From assembly GCF_009801115.1 (NCBI RefSeq), contig NZ_VTOL01000004.1, forward strand, positions 186,001 to 250,000: 64,000 bases of DNA, in the 5' to 3' direction. How positions within the stretch are numbered: the first letter of the stretch is position 1; the number at the start of each line of letters is the position of its first letter. Source of the stretch: Dyadobacter sp. 3J3 (GTDB taxonomy: Bacteria; Bacteroidota; Bacteroidia; Cytophagales; Spirosomataceae). The notes under the pieces are model-generated. The model ran no database searches, had not been told where the DNA came from, and was given only the letters and a program-made list of their open reading frames with translations. This document shows, one piece after another, positions 44,775-53,790 of the stretch. The position numbers were made by a program, and so were the translations under genes.

Positions 44775-46172
44775 ATGGCTCAAACGTATGACGTGATTGT
44801 GGTAGGCAGCGGTCCTGGAGGATATCCGGCAGCTATTCGTGCTTCACAATTGGGATTGAAAGTAGCAATTGTAGAAAAAGAACTTTTAGGTGGAATTTGC
44901 CTTAACTGGGGCTGTATTCCAACCAAAGCCCTTCTTAAGAGTGCCCAGGTATTTGAATACATTAAACATGCGAAAGACTACGGAATTAACGTAGGAGAAT
45001 ATTCTGCTGATTTCGGAGGCGTTATCAAACGTAGCCGTGGTGTTGCAGACAGCATGAGCAAAGGAGTTGCCTTTTTGATGAAGAAGAATAAAATCGACGT
45101 CATCATGGGAACTGGTAAAGTGAAAGGTGTAAAAACAGTTGAAGTTACTGATAAGGACGGTAAAAAAACGGATTACACAGCTGGTAAAGGTGTTGTGATC
45201 GCAACAGGAGCCCGTGCCCGTGAATTGCCGAACATCAAAATTGACGGTACGAAAGTAATTGAATACCGTAAAGCAATGAGTCTTGAAACGCAGCCAAAAA
45301 GTCTTTTGGTTGTAGGTTCTGGCGCAATCGGGATGGAATTTGCTTACGTATATGCAACGATGGGAACGAAAGTTACTGTGGTTGAATTTCTTCCAAATCT
45401 TGTTCCGGTAGAAGACGAAGACATTTCGAAAGAAATTGCCAAACAATACAAAAAACTAGGTGTTGATACGTATGTAAATTCTTCTGTTGAAAAAGTTGAT
45501 ACTAGCGGAAACGGTTGCAAAGTGACTGTTAAAACACCAGATGGAGAAAAAACTTTCGAAGTAGACGTAGTTCTTTCAGCGGCTGGTATTGTTTCAAACC
45601 TTGAAAATATCGGTTTGGAAGAAACAGGTATTAAAACAGATAAGGGCAAAATTTCAGTTAACGAATGGTACGAAACCAATGTTCCAGGTTTCTACGCAAT
45701 CGGTGACTGTACGCCTGGCCCTGCTTTGGCACACGTTGCAACGGCGGAAGGTATCATCTGCGCAGAGAAAATTGCAGGCCACAAAACAGAAGCTTTGGAT
45801 TATGGAAACATTCCGGGCTGTACGTATTGCCAGCCTGAAATTGCTTCTGTTGGTTTCACTGAGAAAAAAGCGAAAGAAGCTGGTTACGATATCAAAGTGG
45901 GTAAATTCCCATTCAAAGCGTCTGGGAAAGCTACGGCTGCCGGTGCTACGGATGGTTTCGTAAAAGTTATTTTTGATGCTAAATATGGTGAGTTCCTTGG
46001 AGCACACATGATTGGTACAAACGTAACTGAAATGATCGCTGAGGTTGTAGTTGCCCGTAAACTGGAAACAACTGCACACGAAATTATGCGTTCAATTCAC
46101 CCGCACCCAACCATGTCTGAGGCTTTGAAAGGAGCTACTGAGGCTGCTTACGGTGAAGCAATTGATTTGTAG
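44775..46172 (+). CDS. lpdA: Dihydrolipoyl dehydrogenase (E3)
   Basis: The 465-residue flavoprotein has the N-terminal FAD motif GSGPGGYPAA (11-20), the redox-active disulfide GGICLNWGCIPT with Cys42 and Cys47, and the NAD-binding GSGAIGMEFA. YAIGDCTPGPALAHVATAEG closes the FAD site, and the C-terminal SIHPHPTMSEAL supplies the catalytic His-Glu of the partner subunit. It reoxidises lipoyl groups of the 2-oxoacid dehydrogenase and glycine cleavage complexes. No E1/E2 genes are adjacent, so it is an unlinked E3 with its own promoter and terminator. Confidence 0.96.
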   Translation: MAQTYDVIVVGSGPGGYPAAIRASQLGLKVAIVEKELLGGICLNWGCIPTKALLKSAQVFEYIKHAKDYGINVGEYSADFGGVIKRSRGVADSMSKGVAFLMKKNKIDVIMGTGKVKGVKTVEVTDKDGKKTDYTAGKGVVIATGARARELPNIKIDGTKVIEYRKAMSLETQPKSLLVVGSGAIGMEFAYVYATMGTKVTVVEFLPNLVPVEDEDISKEIAKQYKKLGVDTYVNSSVEKVDTSGNGCKVTVKTPDGEKTFEVDVVLSAAGIVSNLENIGLEETGIKTDKGKISVNEWYETNVPGFYAIGDCTPGPALAHVATAEGIICAEKIAGHKTEALDYGNIPGCTYCQPEIASVGFTEKKAKEAGYDIKVGKFPFKASGKATAAGATDGFVKVIFDAKYGEFLGAHMIGTNVTEMIAEVVVARKLETTAHEIMRSIHPHPTMSEALKGATEAAYGEAIDL

Positions 46173-46177
46173 GTTTT

Positions 46178-46210
46178 AGCAGTTGGCTTTTGGCGATTAG
46201 CTTTTAGTTT
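46178..46210. repeat. Degenerate GGCTATTAGC-type intergenic repeat
   Basis: The pattern TTAGCAGTTGGC-TTTTGGCGATTAGC-TTTTAG resembles the repeats at 18140 and 38224 but is richer in T. It lies between the lpd stop and its terminator. Assignment to the same family is by eye. Confidence 0.4.
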
Positions 46211-46226
46211 CTGAATAATATTAAAG

Positions 46227-46252
46227 CCCCGGAGGATTTAGGTCTTCCGGGG
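46227..46252 (+). terminator. Terminator of lpd
   Basis: CCCCGGAGGA and TCTTCCGGGG form a 10-bp stem with one G-T pair and a 6-nt loop, followed by TTTTTGTTTTTG. Confidence 0.92.
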
Positions 46253-46345
46253 TTTTTGTTTTTGAAATATGGTGGTTTTTCAATAATATGAAAATTTTCA
46301 ATTAAGACCTATTTGGTAATCAGTTACAATATTTATTATAAGTAG

Positions 46346-46377
46346 TTTGCAGCATGCAGCGCATTTTTTTATATTTG
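46346..46377 (+). promoter_or_regulatory. Promoter of the hybrid histidine kinase gene
   Basis: TTTG (46346-46349), a 20-nt spacer and TATATTTG (46370-46377) fit the Bacteroidota consensus exactly. The leader would be about 20 nt, ending at the TTG start at 46403. Confidence 0.85.
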
Positions 46378-46402
46378 TCAAGCACTCAATGCCGTAAACA
46401 AC

Positions 46403-48175
46403 TTGAATAAGACATTCTACTCTGACGTCTTTAACGATATCTGGAAAAAAGAAAGCGATATTAAATCTCAATGGGCACACCGCATTGTTTGTATAGTCCA
46501 TATCATTGGTTATCCCGCAAGTTGCATTCTTTATTATCTCAATAAAAATCCATCTTTTTTAACTGTCTTAGAAATTCAGCTCATGGCAAGTAGTGTCATG
46601 TCTGTCATTTTATTCAGTCATTTTAAATATAAAATTTCCAGTGAAAATTTAGCGCTTTATACGATCATTACCCTGATTGTATTTCATTCTATTATTTTGG
46701 GTACGGTTCCTCACGCAACTTATAAAAACGCCAGTCTTAATATGGTACTGGATTTGATTTTCCTAACGCTTGTACTTCGCTGGCCTGCAAAACCAGCAAT
46801 GATATGTACAGCACTCGTTTTTATATTTTTTCCTTATGCATTGTATTCGTTAAATCCAGAGGCATTACCACAATTTATACGTGAAGGTGGGTTCTTTTAC
46901 TTTTTAGGACATCTTATATTTCCGTTTATCATGCATGTTAAATACAAGAATGATAAACGGTCATTTTATTATCAGTACCGACTAAGTGAGCAAAATGAAA
47001 TCTTAGAAAAACAGATCAGGATTACAGAAGAGGCAACAAATGCAAAAACAGATTTTTTATCGATGATGAGTCATGAGATCCGCACTCCTCTGAATGGAAT
47101 TGTTGGTATAGTTCATTTGCTTGAAAAGGGACATTTAGAAGCAAGTTTTCAGGAAGAGCTCATTCATACCTTACTGTTTTCTTCAAACCACTTGATGACT
47201 GTTGTAAACGATATTCTCGATTTCAATAAAATCAATTCCAATCATGTTAAACTCGATTCAAGCTCTTTTGATGCTGCTTTATTTTTTAGAAATTTAGAGA
47301 AAACATTCATTCAGAAAGCCAAGGAAAAAAAGCTTGATTTAAATTTTGAGATTGAAGATGGCTTGCCTTCTCAGCTTATTGGTGATCAGGGGCGGCTTAA
47401 TCAGATTATAACCAATTTTATACATAATGCCATAAAGTTTACTGATAAGGGTAGTGTAAAACTGCTTGTGAAAGAAACCAGCCGTAACGAAGATGAAATA
47501 AGTTTATATTTTGAAATAAGTGACACCGGTATAGGTATTCCGCAAGATCAGCAACCTGTTATTTTTGAGTTATTTACACAGGTGCATACCTCGAATAACC
47601 GTCAGTATGGAGGCACAGGACTTGGTCTTGCCATTACAAAGGAATTATTACGTCTTTTTGAAAGTGAGATCACACTTGAAAGTGAATTGGGAAGAGGCTC
47701 TGCTTTCTCATTTACTGTTAAGTTCAAATATTCCACACAACCTCAAATAGTGGAAAAGAAGGATGTTATGCCAATTTCCTCCTATGATCAGTCAAATGTG
47801 CTGGTTGTGGATGATAATTCAACAAATTTGCTGCTTGCGACGACATTTTTAAAACGGAGAGGTATAAAATTCGAATCTGCTGTAAATGGACAGGAAGCAT
47901 TTGAAAAGTTTAATTCCGTACATTATGATCTGATTTTGATGGATTTAAGAATGCCTGTTATGAATGGTTTCGAGTGCGCGCGATTAATCAGAGAACAAGG
48001 CTCCAAGGTGCCAATCATTGCACTTACTGCTTCTGCTTTTGAAAATGAAAAGGAAAAAGCGTTGGCAAATGGCTTTTCAGGCTATTTGATCAAGCCATTT
48101 CTTCCTGATGATTTATTTGGAATTATACTCCCTTATTTAGATAATCAGCAACTGGAAAAAAATAGTTCACAATAA
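46403..48175 (+). CDS. Membrane-bound hybrid histidine kinase with receiver domain
   Basis: The start is a TTG at 46403; the well-placed promoter and the lack of an early ATG support it. The 590-residue protein has about six helices (25-180), a short coiled coil, and HisKA with His224 in MMSHEIRTPLNG. The HATPase part has the N-box HNAIKFTDKG (Asn342), the G1 box DTGIGIP and the G2 box GGTGLGLA. The C-terminal receiver has VLVVDDN and the phospho-acceptor Asp514 in ILMDLRMPVMNG. There is no separate periplasmic sensor, so the signal is probably membrane-borne or intracellular. No response regulator with an output domain is adjacent; the downstream phosphorelay is unknown. Confidence 0.93.
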   Translation: MNKTFYSDVFNDIWKKESDIKSQWAHRIVCIVHIIGYPASCILYYLNKNPSFLTVLEIQLMASSVMSVILFSHFKYKISSENLALYTIITLIVFHSIILGTVPHATYKNASLNMVLDLIFLTLVLRWPAKPAMICTALVFIFFPYALYSLNPEALPQFIREGGFFYFLGHLIFPFIMHVKYKNDKRSFYYQYRLSEQNEILEKQIRITEEATNAKTDFLSMMSHEIRTPLNGIVGIVHLLEKGHLEASFQEELIHTLLFSSNHLMTVVNDILDFNKINSNHVKLDSSSFDAALFFRNLEKTFIQKAKEKKLDLNFEIEDGLPSQLIGDQGRLNQIITNFIHNAIKFTDKGSVKLLVKETSRNEDEISLYFEISDTGIGIPQDQQPVIFELFTQVHTSNNRQYGGTGLGLAITKELLRLFESEITLESELGRGSAFSFTVKFKYSTQPQIVEKKDVMPISSYDQSNVLVVDDNSTNLLLATTFLKRRGIKFESAVNGQEAFEKFNSVHYDLILMDLRMPVMNGFECARLIREQGSKVPIIALTASAFENEKEKALANGFSGYLIKPFLPDDLFGIILPYLDNQQLEKNSSQ

Positions 48176-48264
48176 ACCTGGCCAGGAACGATTCGTCTGA
48201 CTATCAGCCATCAGATTAGTTGGTATATGGCAAGCAAATCAGATCGTATCAAGGTGTGATTCGC

Positions 48265-49260
48265 TTACTTAAGTTTCTTACGCCTCTCCATTGCTTCTCG
48301 CCACGTTGTCAGAATAATCCCTTCTTTTTCAATATATTTTTTTAATTCCGGATCAATCATTGCCAAAAAATCGCCTTCGCGGGTTGGAAATGAATCTGAA
48401 ATTTTCGGAAATATTTCTGAATGAATGGTGCAATGCATGATCACCATTGTTAATCCCGGTTTGATATTTTTAATGGCATTGATGTATTTTTCTGTTTTAT
48501 ATTTTTGAAGTGCTTTTTCCGATTTGTCGCCATTTTCGGGGCCTTTCCAGCCATAACTGGAATTTTCCAAATCATCCAAAACCGGCAAACCGGCATCCCA
48601 AAGTTGCTTGCCCACAACTTGTGTCATCGCTAGCTGATCTGCAATCATTTTTTCCTGTTGCTGAACAACCGTGTTATGGCCGCCCGGAAACATCACCGGA
48701 ATTTTTTCTTCCATACCTACTTTTAGATACCGTTTCAGAAATTCGGGCGTGGCGAAAAGCGTTCCCATATGCGAGTCCAGGTGTGTTGGTGTGAAACCCA
48801 TGGTTCTGGCGCGGTCGAGTTGCGCACGAATTTCCATTTCTACTTCATCAGCAGTTGCGTTTTTTACAACCTCGGCAACTCCTCGCCACATCGCACCTTC
48901 CGAATCCACAAGGCCTTTTACCTGATTTTTTCCGGCCAGCGGTCCCCACCGGTACTCTTTCCATTCCGAGGTCATCGTTAAATGTAAACCTGCATCGATC
49001 TGCGGATTTTCTTTTAGATAATGTACAAAACCCGGGACCCAGCCACAAGGCATCATCACACTCAATGAATTAGCGACGCCTTCCTTCATTGCTTTTATCG
49101 CTCCCTGATTTGATTCATACGACATACCCACATCGTCGACATGGATAATTAATACTTTTTTACCTTTCGGATAACCAAGTTTTTCCGCGAAAGTAGGCTC
49201 AATAGTTTGTGCCTGCACGAATGAAGTAACCAGCAGTAGAAATAGTAATAACGACTTCAT
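48265..49260 (-). CDS. Secreted YdjC/ChbG-family carbohydrate deacetylase
   Basis: The 331-residue protein begins with a signal peptide (MKSLLLFLLLVTSFVQAQ). The metal-site motifs of the YdjC (ChbG/HpnK) family are present: IIHVDDVGMS with Asp42 and Asp43, DAGLHLTMTSEW with His93, and THLDSHMGT with His160 and His164. Family enzymes remove N-acetyl groups from chito-oligosaccharides or related sugars. A signal peptide is unusual for ChbG itself, which is cytoplasmic, and suggests periplasmic action. It is monocistronic and divergent from 49329. Confidence 0.88.
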   Translation of the reverse strand: MKSLLLFLLLVTSFVQAQTIEPTFAEKLGYPKGKKVLIIHVDDVGMSYESNQGAIKAMKEGVANSLSVMMPCGWVPGFVHYLKENPQIDAGLHLTMTSEWKEYRWGPLAGKNQVKGLVDSEGAMWRGVAEVVKNATADEVEMEIRAQLDRARTMGFTPTHLDSHMGTLFATPEFLKRYLKVGMEEKIPVMFPGGHNTVVQQQEKMIADQLAMTQVVGKQLWDAGLPVLDDLENSSYGWKGPENGDKSEKALQKYKTEKYINAIKNIKPGLTMVIMHCTIHSEIFPKISDSFPTREGDFLAMIDPELKKYIEKEGIILTTWREAMERRKKLK

Positions 49261-49280
49261 GATTAGATTTTTTTATTGAT

Positions 49281-49288
49281 TATGTTTG
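49281..49288 (+). promoter_or_regulatory. Possible -7 promoter element
   Basis: TATGTTTG matches TAnnTTTG, 41 nt before the start at 49329. No good -33 element is seen. Confidence 0.45.
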
Positions 49289-49328
49289 TCTTTGATGTAA
49301 CTATACGCCACTCCTAAGTATACACGCA

Positions 49329-50894
49329 ATGAAGCATTTTGTACTAGTTTTTATACTCGTTTTCTTTTCTGGTTTTTATGTAAAAGCGCAGGAATCCAAG
49401 GCGAGGGAAATCGTTAAGCTCGCTGTAAAAAAACATACTCTTGATAAAAAGCTTGAATTTTATGAGCTAAAAGCTGATTATGACAAACAAGGAAAAGTAC
49501 CTGCATCGCTTACACAGCCTGACCCCCTGTTAGAATTGATAGATTCTATGATGGAATCACTTCCTGATTCAGAAAAGGTTGAATTGATTGAAGCCAAGAA
49601 GCATATGCTTGACGATTTTGAGGATTTCTGGGCTGGACAAAAAGAAGATCATTTTGTAGATCTTACCTCTGGTGCAACTGCGTTAATTTTCAGGAGACCT
49701 TCTCCGCTTAGAGGTGGTATGGATTCAAGTAAAGTAGTGTACTACATTGATAACCGACATTTGCTAATTGAGTCAATAACCAATAATCCTGTTGCATTGC
49801 TTCAATTGATTTCAACCGATAGTACAGAACTGCATTATTCCGGACCTTCAACAATCGATAACAAAGATTTTTTCATTGTGCAGGCAAAAGTACAAGGTAA
49901 ATGGGTTGATTTTTATATAGATCAAAAAACGTATTTACTGCAAAGATTGACTATTTCTCAAGTAGATAATCATCCACTCATTGGCAAAGGCCCTGTTCAT
50001 TATAAAGACATTACTTTATACAAAGATTACCAAAATAAAGCAGGATTTTTAGTACCCCAAAATATTGAAGAGATTAGTAGTCGATCACCGGTTACTCGGA
50101 GAAAAAAGCTGATGTGGGTAAGTTTTAATAAGAAATTTACCACGTCAATTTTTGACTCCTGGCCAAATTACATGGAAAAAACCAAATGTAAAATTGAAAA
50201 AATTGAAGAAGGTTTATTTGTTATGGAACGAAGCGGAGATTATATCAATGCACGCTCATTGCTTCGGGTAAACCATCAGGGTGATGTTGAAATGTTTGGA
50301 GATCTTACAAATAATGATGTCTTTAATAAAAAGGAATTAGAGGCTGTTAAGTTAGAATTTGGAAAACATCGGGTTAAGAATGTATTTAATGTAAATGCCC
50401 TTTCAGGACTACTTTCTTTGTCTTGTTTTTTTACAGAACTTACGCATGTTATTGCGCCAAAAAGTGTTGGTATTTTCTCCGAAGAAAAGCTTTCTTATAA
50501 TCCCAAAGAAGATTCAATGCGAATTGCGGTACGCTCTGAGGGGTTATTGACAACTTTTGATAAAGAATTTCAAAATGAGGGAGTAGCTGCTTTAATTCTT
50601 AATCCTATCAGAGATTATGAAAATGACAATATTTGGGTAGCTTATTATTTGCCAAATGAAAAAGTAGTATACCTCGACGCTAATCCATACAGCGCAGATA
50701 AAAATAGTATAAACGTCCGTCCGTCAGAAAAACTGCTCTATGATATTATAAAAAGCAGAGCATTGAAAGTTGAAAAAATTATCTTCACCGGAGCTTATAT
50801 GAATAACGCGCCACTTTTCATGAAGTTCGAAGATTTTGATGATCGGATAAAGAAAATGGATCTTTCGGCTTTTGAGAAGTGGAAAAAGAGATGA
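49329..50894 (+). CDS. Hypothetical secreted protein, possible degenerate metallo-beta-lactamase-like fold
   Basis: I do not recognise this 521-residue protein with certainty. It has a signal peptide (MKHFVLVFILVFFSGFYVKA). The N-terminal half contains beta-rich LolA-like stretches (YYIDNRHLLIESITNNPVAL, FYIDQKTYLLQRLTISQ). The second half resembles the layout of SoxH-like metallo-beta-lactamases (EEGLFVMERSGDYINARSLL, HVIAPKSVGIFSEEKL, VAYYLPNEKVVYLDANPYSA). The metal-binding HxHxDH motif is missing, so hydrolase activity is unlikely if the fold is right. The fold call is weak inference. Confidence 0.6.
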   Translation: MKHFVLVFILVFFSGFYVKAQESKAREIVKLAVKKHTLDKKLEFYELKADYDKQGKVPASLTQPDPLLELIDSMMESLPDSEKVELIEAKKHMLDDFEDFWAGQKEDHFVDLTSGATALIFRRPSPLRGGMDSSKVVYYIDNRHLLIESITNNPVALLQLISTDSTELHYSGPSTIDNKDFFIVQAKVQGKWVDFYIDQKTYLLQRLTISQVDNHPLIGKGPVHYKDITLYKDYQNKAGFLVPQNIEEISSRSPVTRRKKLMWVSFNKKFTTSIFDSWPNYMEKTKCKIEKIEEGLFVMERSGDYINARSLLRVNHQGDVEMFGDLTNNDVFNKKELEAVKLEFGKHRVKNVFNVNALSGLLSLSCFFTELTHVIAPKSVGIFSEEKLSYNPKEDSMRIAVRSEGLLTTFDKEFQNEGVAALILNPIRDYENDNIWVAYYLPNEKVVYLDANPYSADKNSINVRPSEKLLYDIIKSRALKVEKIIFTGAYMNNAPLFMKFEDFDDRIKKMDLSAFEKWKKR

Positions 50895-51154
50895 GAAATA
50901 ACCAAAAAAGCAGTGACTTTGGCAATGATATGTTTACTAGAAATTATGGAAGAGTTCAATAGGGGACTGTTATTTAATTTGGTTAACAATCTTTCATGGT
51001 TAGTATAAATAAGCCATTTTTGTGCCATCATGGGATAATGAATCGTATTGAATTTTAATACAGGTGTTGTAATCATCTCAATCCCTAACCGGTACAAATA
51101 CAATACCAAAATCATTTCCTCGTTATTTGCCAAAATCACCTCGACAGATAACGC

Positions 51155-52144
51155 ATGAAATTTTCCCGACATTTACTTTTCGGATTTCTTTTTACGACGG
51201 TTTCGTCGGTTCAGGCTCAGCATTTTGCTTTGAGCCGGTTGTTTTATCCTAACGTTACGTTGAAGGCGGATTACAATGTGCCATCAAATATGGGTGGAGG
51301 AACGGGGAAAGATTTCGGATATTCCAGAGCAGGTTTTTTTGGAATAGTACCGATCCAAAGTGAAGTGCAACTGGGTTATAGTTTACAAAAGAAATTTGAT
51401 CTGAGGGCCGTTCACACGGTTTTGCTGACTCAATACACACAAATCCAACCGACAGTTGACGGAAAAAATATTCCGGATAATGGATATAAAACATTATCGG
51501 TAGGCGTAATCCGATTACAGGCCAGTATCAAAGACCGTCTCTGGGTTTATGGTGGAGGCCTTGGAATGACGGAAAGTAATGAAACATTTTTCACCCCTCA
51601 GCCCTTTTTTTGGGGAGGAGCTGCCCGGATGCATATTCTCGGGTTGCATACTCAAATTATTTACGGCTCGATTCTTACCTATAATCAGAAGCTTCGGTTT
51701 GTGCCGGTTTTTGGTGTAAATAAACGTTTTGGAAGAGACTGGCGGGTTTCGGCTTTGCTGCCCTTTATGGCCAATGTTAATTACCGGTCGACAAAGTGGT
51801 TTAATGTGGATATGTTGGCTGGATTGAATGGTTATAGCGGAGGTTTCCAGATCCAGACACCGGAGGAAAAAATGTTAAGACGGGAGAATTATCGTCAGAT
51901 CAAACTGGGTGTTGCTGCCAATGTACATTTATTTACAGTAATTAATTTTTCTCTGGAAGCTGGTGTGACTACTTTTCGTCAGTTAAAAACTTTCAACAGC
52001 GCGCGCGAAACGCTGACTGCCTACACGCCTGCAACGACGCCTTACATAGGAGCAAGCGTACGGTATATTACGAGTAAATCAAAATTATCCAATCGTTTTA
52101 CCCGAAAGATGGGCTTAGGTGGGGGTGGAGGAATTAACTGGTAG
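51155..52144 (+). CDS. Putative outer-membrane beta-barrel protein
   Basis: The 329-residue protein has a signal peptide (MKFSRHLLFGFLFTTVSSVQ, cut near AQ). Alternating aromatic/hydrophobic strands follow, such as LWVYGGGLGMTE, AARMHILGLHTQIIYGSIL, WRVSALLPFMANVNYRS and PYIGASVRYITSKSKL. This is the pattern of a small beta barrel of the DUF6268-like or OmpW-like kind, though I cannot fix the family. The C-terminus is glycine-rich (GLGGGGGINW). About 260 bp without genes lie upstream. Confidence 0.65.
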   Translation: MKFSRHLLFGFLFTTVSSVQAQHFALSRLFYPNVTLKADYNVPSNMGGGTGKDFGYSRAGFFGIVPIQSEVQLGYSLQKKFDLRAVHTVLLTQYTQIQPTVDGKNIPDNGYKTLSVGVIRLQASIKDRLWVYGGGLGMTESNETFFTPQPFFWGGAARMHILGLHTQIIYGSILTYNQKLRFVPVFGVNKRFGRDWRVSALLPFMANVNYRSTKWFNVDMLAGLNGYSGGFQIQTPEEKMLRRENYRQIKLGVAANVHLFTVINFSLEAGVTTFRQLKTFNSARETLTAYTPATTPYIGASVRYITSKSKLSNRFTRKMGLGGGGGINW

Positions 52145-52189
52145 CTTAAAATATTATCAGAATGAATCTTCATTTTTACAAGAGACTTT

Positions 52190-52255
52190 GGTACAGCGTA
52201 CCTCAATATTTGTAGAAAGGCGATTGCGCTCTTGAATGTTTAGGTGCAGCGCACC
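52190..52255. repeat. Paired three-nucleotide-loop hairpins, probable dispersed repeat
   Basis: GGTAC-AGC-GTACC (52190-52202) is followed by TCAATATTTGTAGAAA, and GGTGC-AGC-GCACC (52243-52255) by GAAAT. The loops are identical and one stem pair differs by a compensated change (A-T against G-C). Related hairpins lie at 19145-19251. No coding frame is supported here. Confidence 0.65.
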
Positions 52256-52268
52256 GAAATAAATCGTT

Positions 52269-53252
52269 CTAAACCAATCCGAATTTCTCTGCTTCGGTTT
52301 TCAACAATGCCTTATCAATCGGCACAACACCGACTAATTCACAAACCAAACCACCACCAAGATTCGAAATTCCGGCAATTGATCGTGGAGGAAGGCCCAG
52401 CGCAACACAACAGGCTGCTATACTGATAACGGTATCACCCGCACCTGAAACGTCAGCGATTTGACGAATATGTGCAGGAAGTTTATGCACTTCTTCTTGG
52501 AAATCAATAATGACCCCACGTTCAGAAAGTGTAATTAAAGCACCCTTTGCATTCAAAGTTTCTTTTAATTGCTGAACGGTGGCCTGTAATTCAGCAGGGT
52601 TATCCACATTAAATTCCACCTTCAGGCCTTCACGTAATTCTTTCAAATTTGGCTTGAAGAGGGTAACATTATTATAAGAAAGGAAATTGCGTTTTTTAGG
52701 ATCAACAACCGTTGGAACATTATGCTCGATAGCAAAATCTGTAATTTCTTTTATTGAATCAGCTGTCAAAACCCCTTTGTCATAATCTTCAAAAATAATG
52801 ACGTTGCAGGAAGGTATAAGTTCTTTTGCTTTGTTGACAAGTCTGTCTTTTTCTTCCGTTGAAACAGGTTTGTCCGTTTCAGTATCAATTCTAACCACTT
52901 GCTGTGAGCCTGCGATTATTCTTTCTTTTATCGTAGTGATCCGATCGGAGCTACGGATTAATCCTTCACAATTCAGACCTTTTTCTCTCAGACTTTTTTC
53001 AAGCAGATCGCCCGAGCTATCGGTACCGATCACGGTACAAACAATAGCTTCCGCTCCCAGTGCCTGAACATTCAAAAGTACGTTTCCTGCACCACCAAGC
53101 CTATATTCCCGGTTGCTTACATTAACTACAGGAACCGGTGCTTCGGGAGATATACGCTCTACTTTTCCCCAAACGTAAGAGTCAAGCATAACATCGCCGA
53201 TGACAAGAACGCGTAAAGTATTGAATGCTTCAAAAACCTGATGGATATTCAT
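52269..53252 (-). CDS. rfaE1: D-glycero-beta-D-manno-heptose-7-phosphate kinase (RfaE1/HldA-like)
   Basis: The 327-residue PfkB/ribokinase-fold protein has the HldE/RfaE1 N-terminus: VIGDVMLDSYVWGKVERISP, then EAPVPV and RLGGAGNVLLNVQALGA. The catalytic loop is DVSGAGDT, with Asp273 as base. It phosphorylates heptose-7-phosphate at C1 for the ADP-heptose of lipopolysaccharide inner core. The adenylyltransferase half found in bifunctional HldE is missing and no rfaE2 is next to it, so this is the single-domain form. A related PfkB sugar kinase is possible but less likely. Confidence 0.85.
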   Translation of the reverse strand: MNIHQVFEAFNTLRVLVIGDVMLDSYVWGKVERISPEAPVPVVNVSNREYRLGGAGNVLLNVQALGAEAIVCTVIGTDSSGDLLEKSLREKGLNCEGLIRSSDRITTIKERIIAGSQQVVRIDTETDKPVSTEEKDRLVNKAKELIPSCNVIIFEDYDKGVLTADSIKEITDFAIEHNVPTVVDPKKRNFLSYNNVTLFKPNLKELREGLKVEFNVDNPAELQATVQQLKETLNAKGALITLSERGVIIDFQEEVHKLPAHIRQIADVSGAGDTVISIAACCVALGLPPRSIAGISNLGGGLVCELVGVVPIDKALLKTEAEKFGLV

Positions 53253-53361
53253 TAAGTCTAATTTTGGCCTGGTTTCCCGTTGTTGATGAAAGAATTTAAA
53301 CAGCTATCTTTTTAAAGATGGCGGCCAAAATTCGTACAAAGGTCTGAAAAAATCAAACGCA

Positions 53362-53790
53362 TCATACATTTACAACAAAATGCATGCTTGTTATCTGGAA
53401 TCGTTTGTTCAGATAAAGACGGTGTGCGTCCGTTCTGCCGGCACTAACTCCGGAGTCTAAATGAACCTGAGCGTATCCTTCTTTTTTGGCATAATCCATA
53501 ATCCAGTCGACCAATTTTCCTGCATACCCTTTTCCGCGGTTTCCGGGGAGTGTGGATAAGTCGTCAATATAAATGTATTTTCCACGGAAGAGATTATAGC
53601 CCGTTTCAAATACGGCAACGGCCGCGGCCTGGTTTTCTTCTTCAATAAAAATAATTTGCCTGTTATCTGCCAGCGTCAATTGAACAGCTTCAAGATACAA
53701 ATCGTCCGTTAAAGAAGGCCGCAGCGCCTGGACTGCGCTGCGGCACTTTAGGATGTCGTTTTCTGTTGCGACAACTTGAATATTCGTCAT
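53362..53790 (-). CDS. GNAT-family N-acetyltransferase
   Basis: The 142-residue protein is a single GNAT domain. The acetyl-CoA pyrophosphate loop is [11 protein letters not shown], preceded by [10 protein letters not shown] and followed by [20 protein letters not shown], as in small aminoglycoside/spermidine-like acetyltransferases. The acceptor is unknown. Its ATG overlaps the ribBA stop by 4 bp (ATGA), so it is translationally coupled to riboflavin synthesis, although a functional link is not evident. A stem at 53301-53320 may end the transcript. Confidence 0.85.
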   Translation of the reverse strand: MTNIQVVATENDILKCRSAVQALRPSLTDDLYLEAVQLTLADNRQIIFIEEENQAAAVAVFETGYNLFRGKYIYIDDLSTLPGNRGKGYAGKLVDWIMDYAKKEGYAQVHLDSGVSAGRTDAHRLYLNKRFQITSMHFVVNV

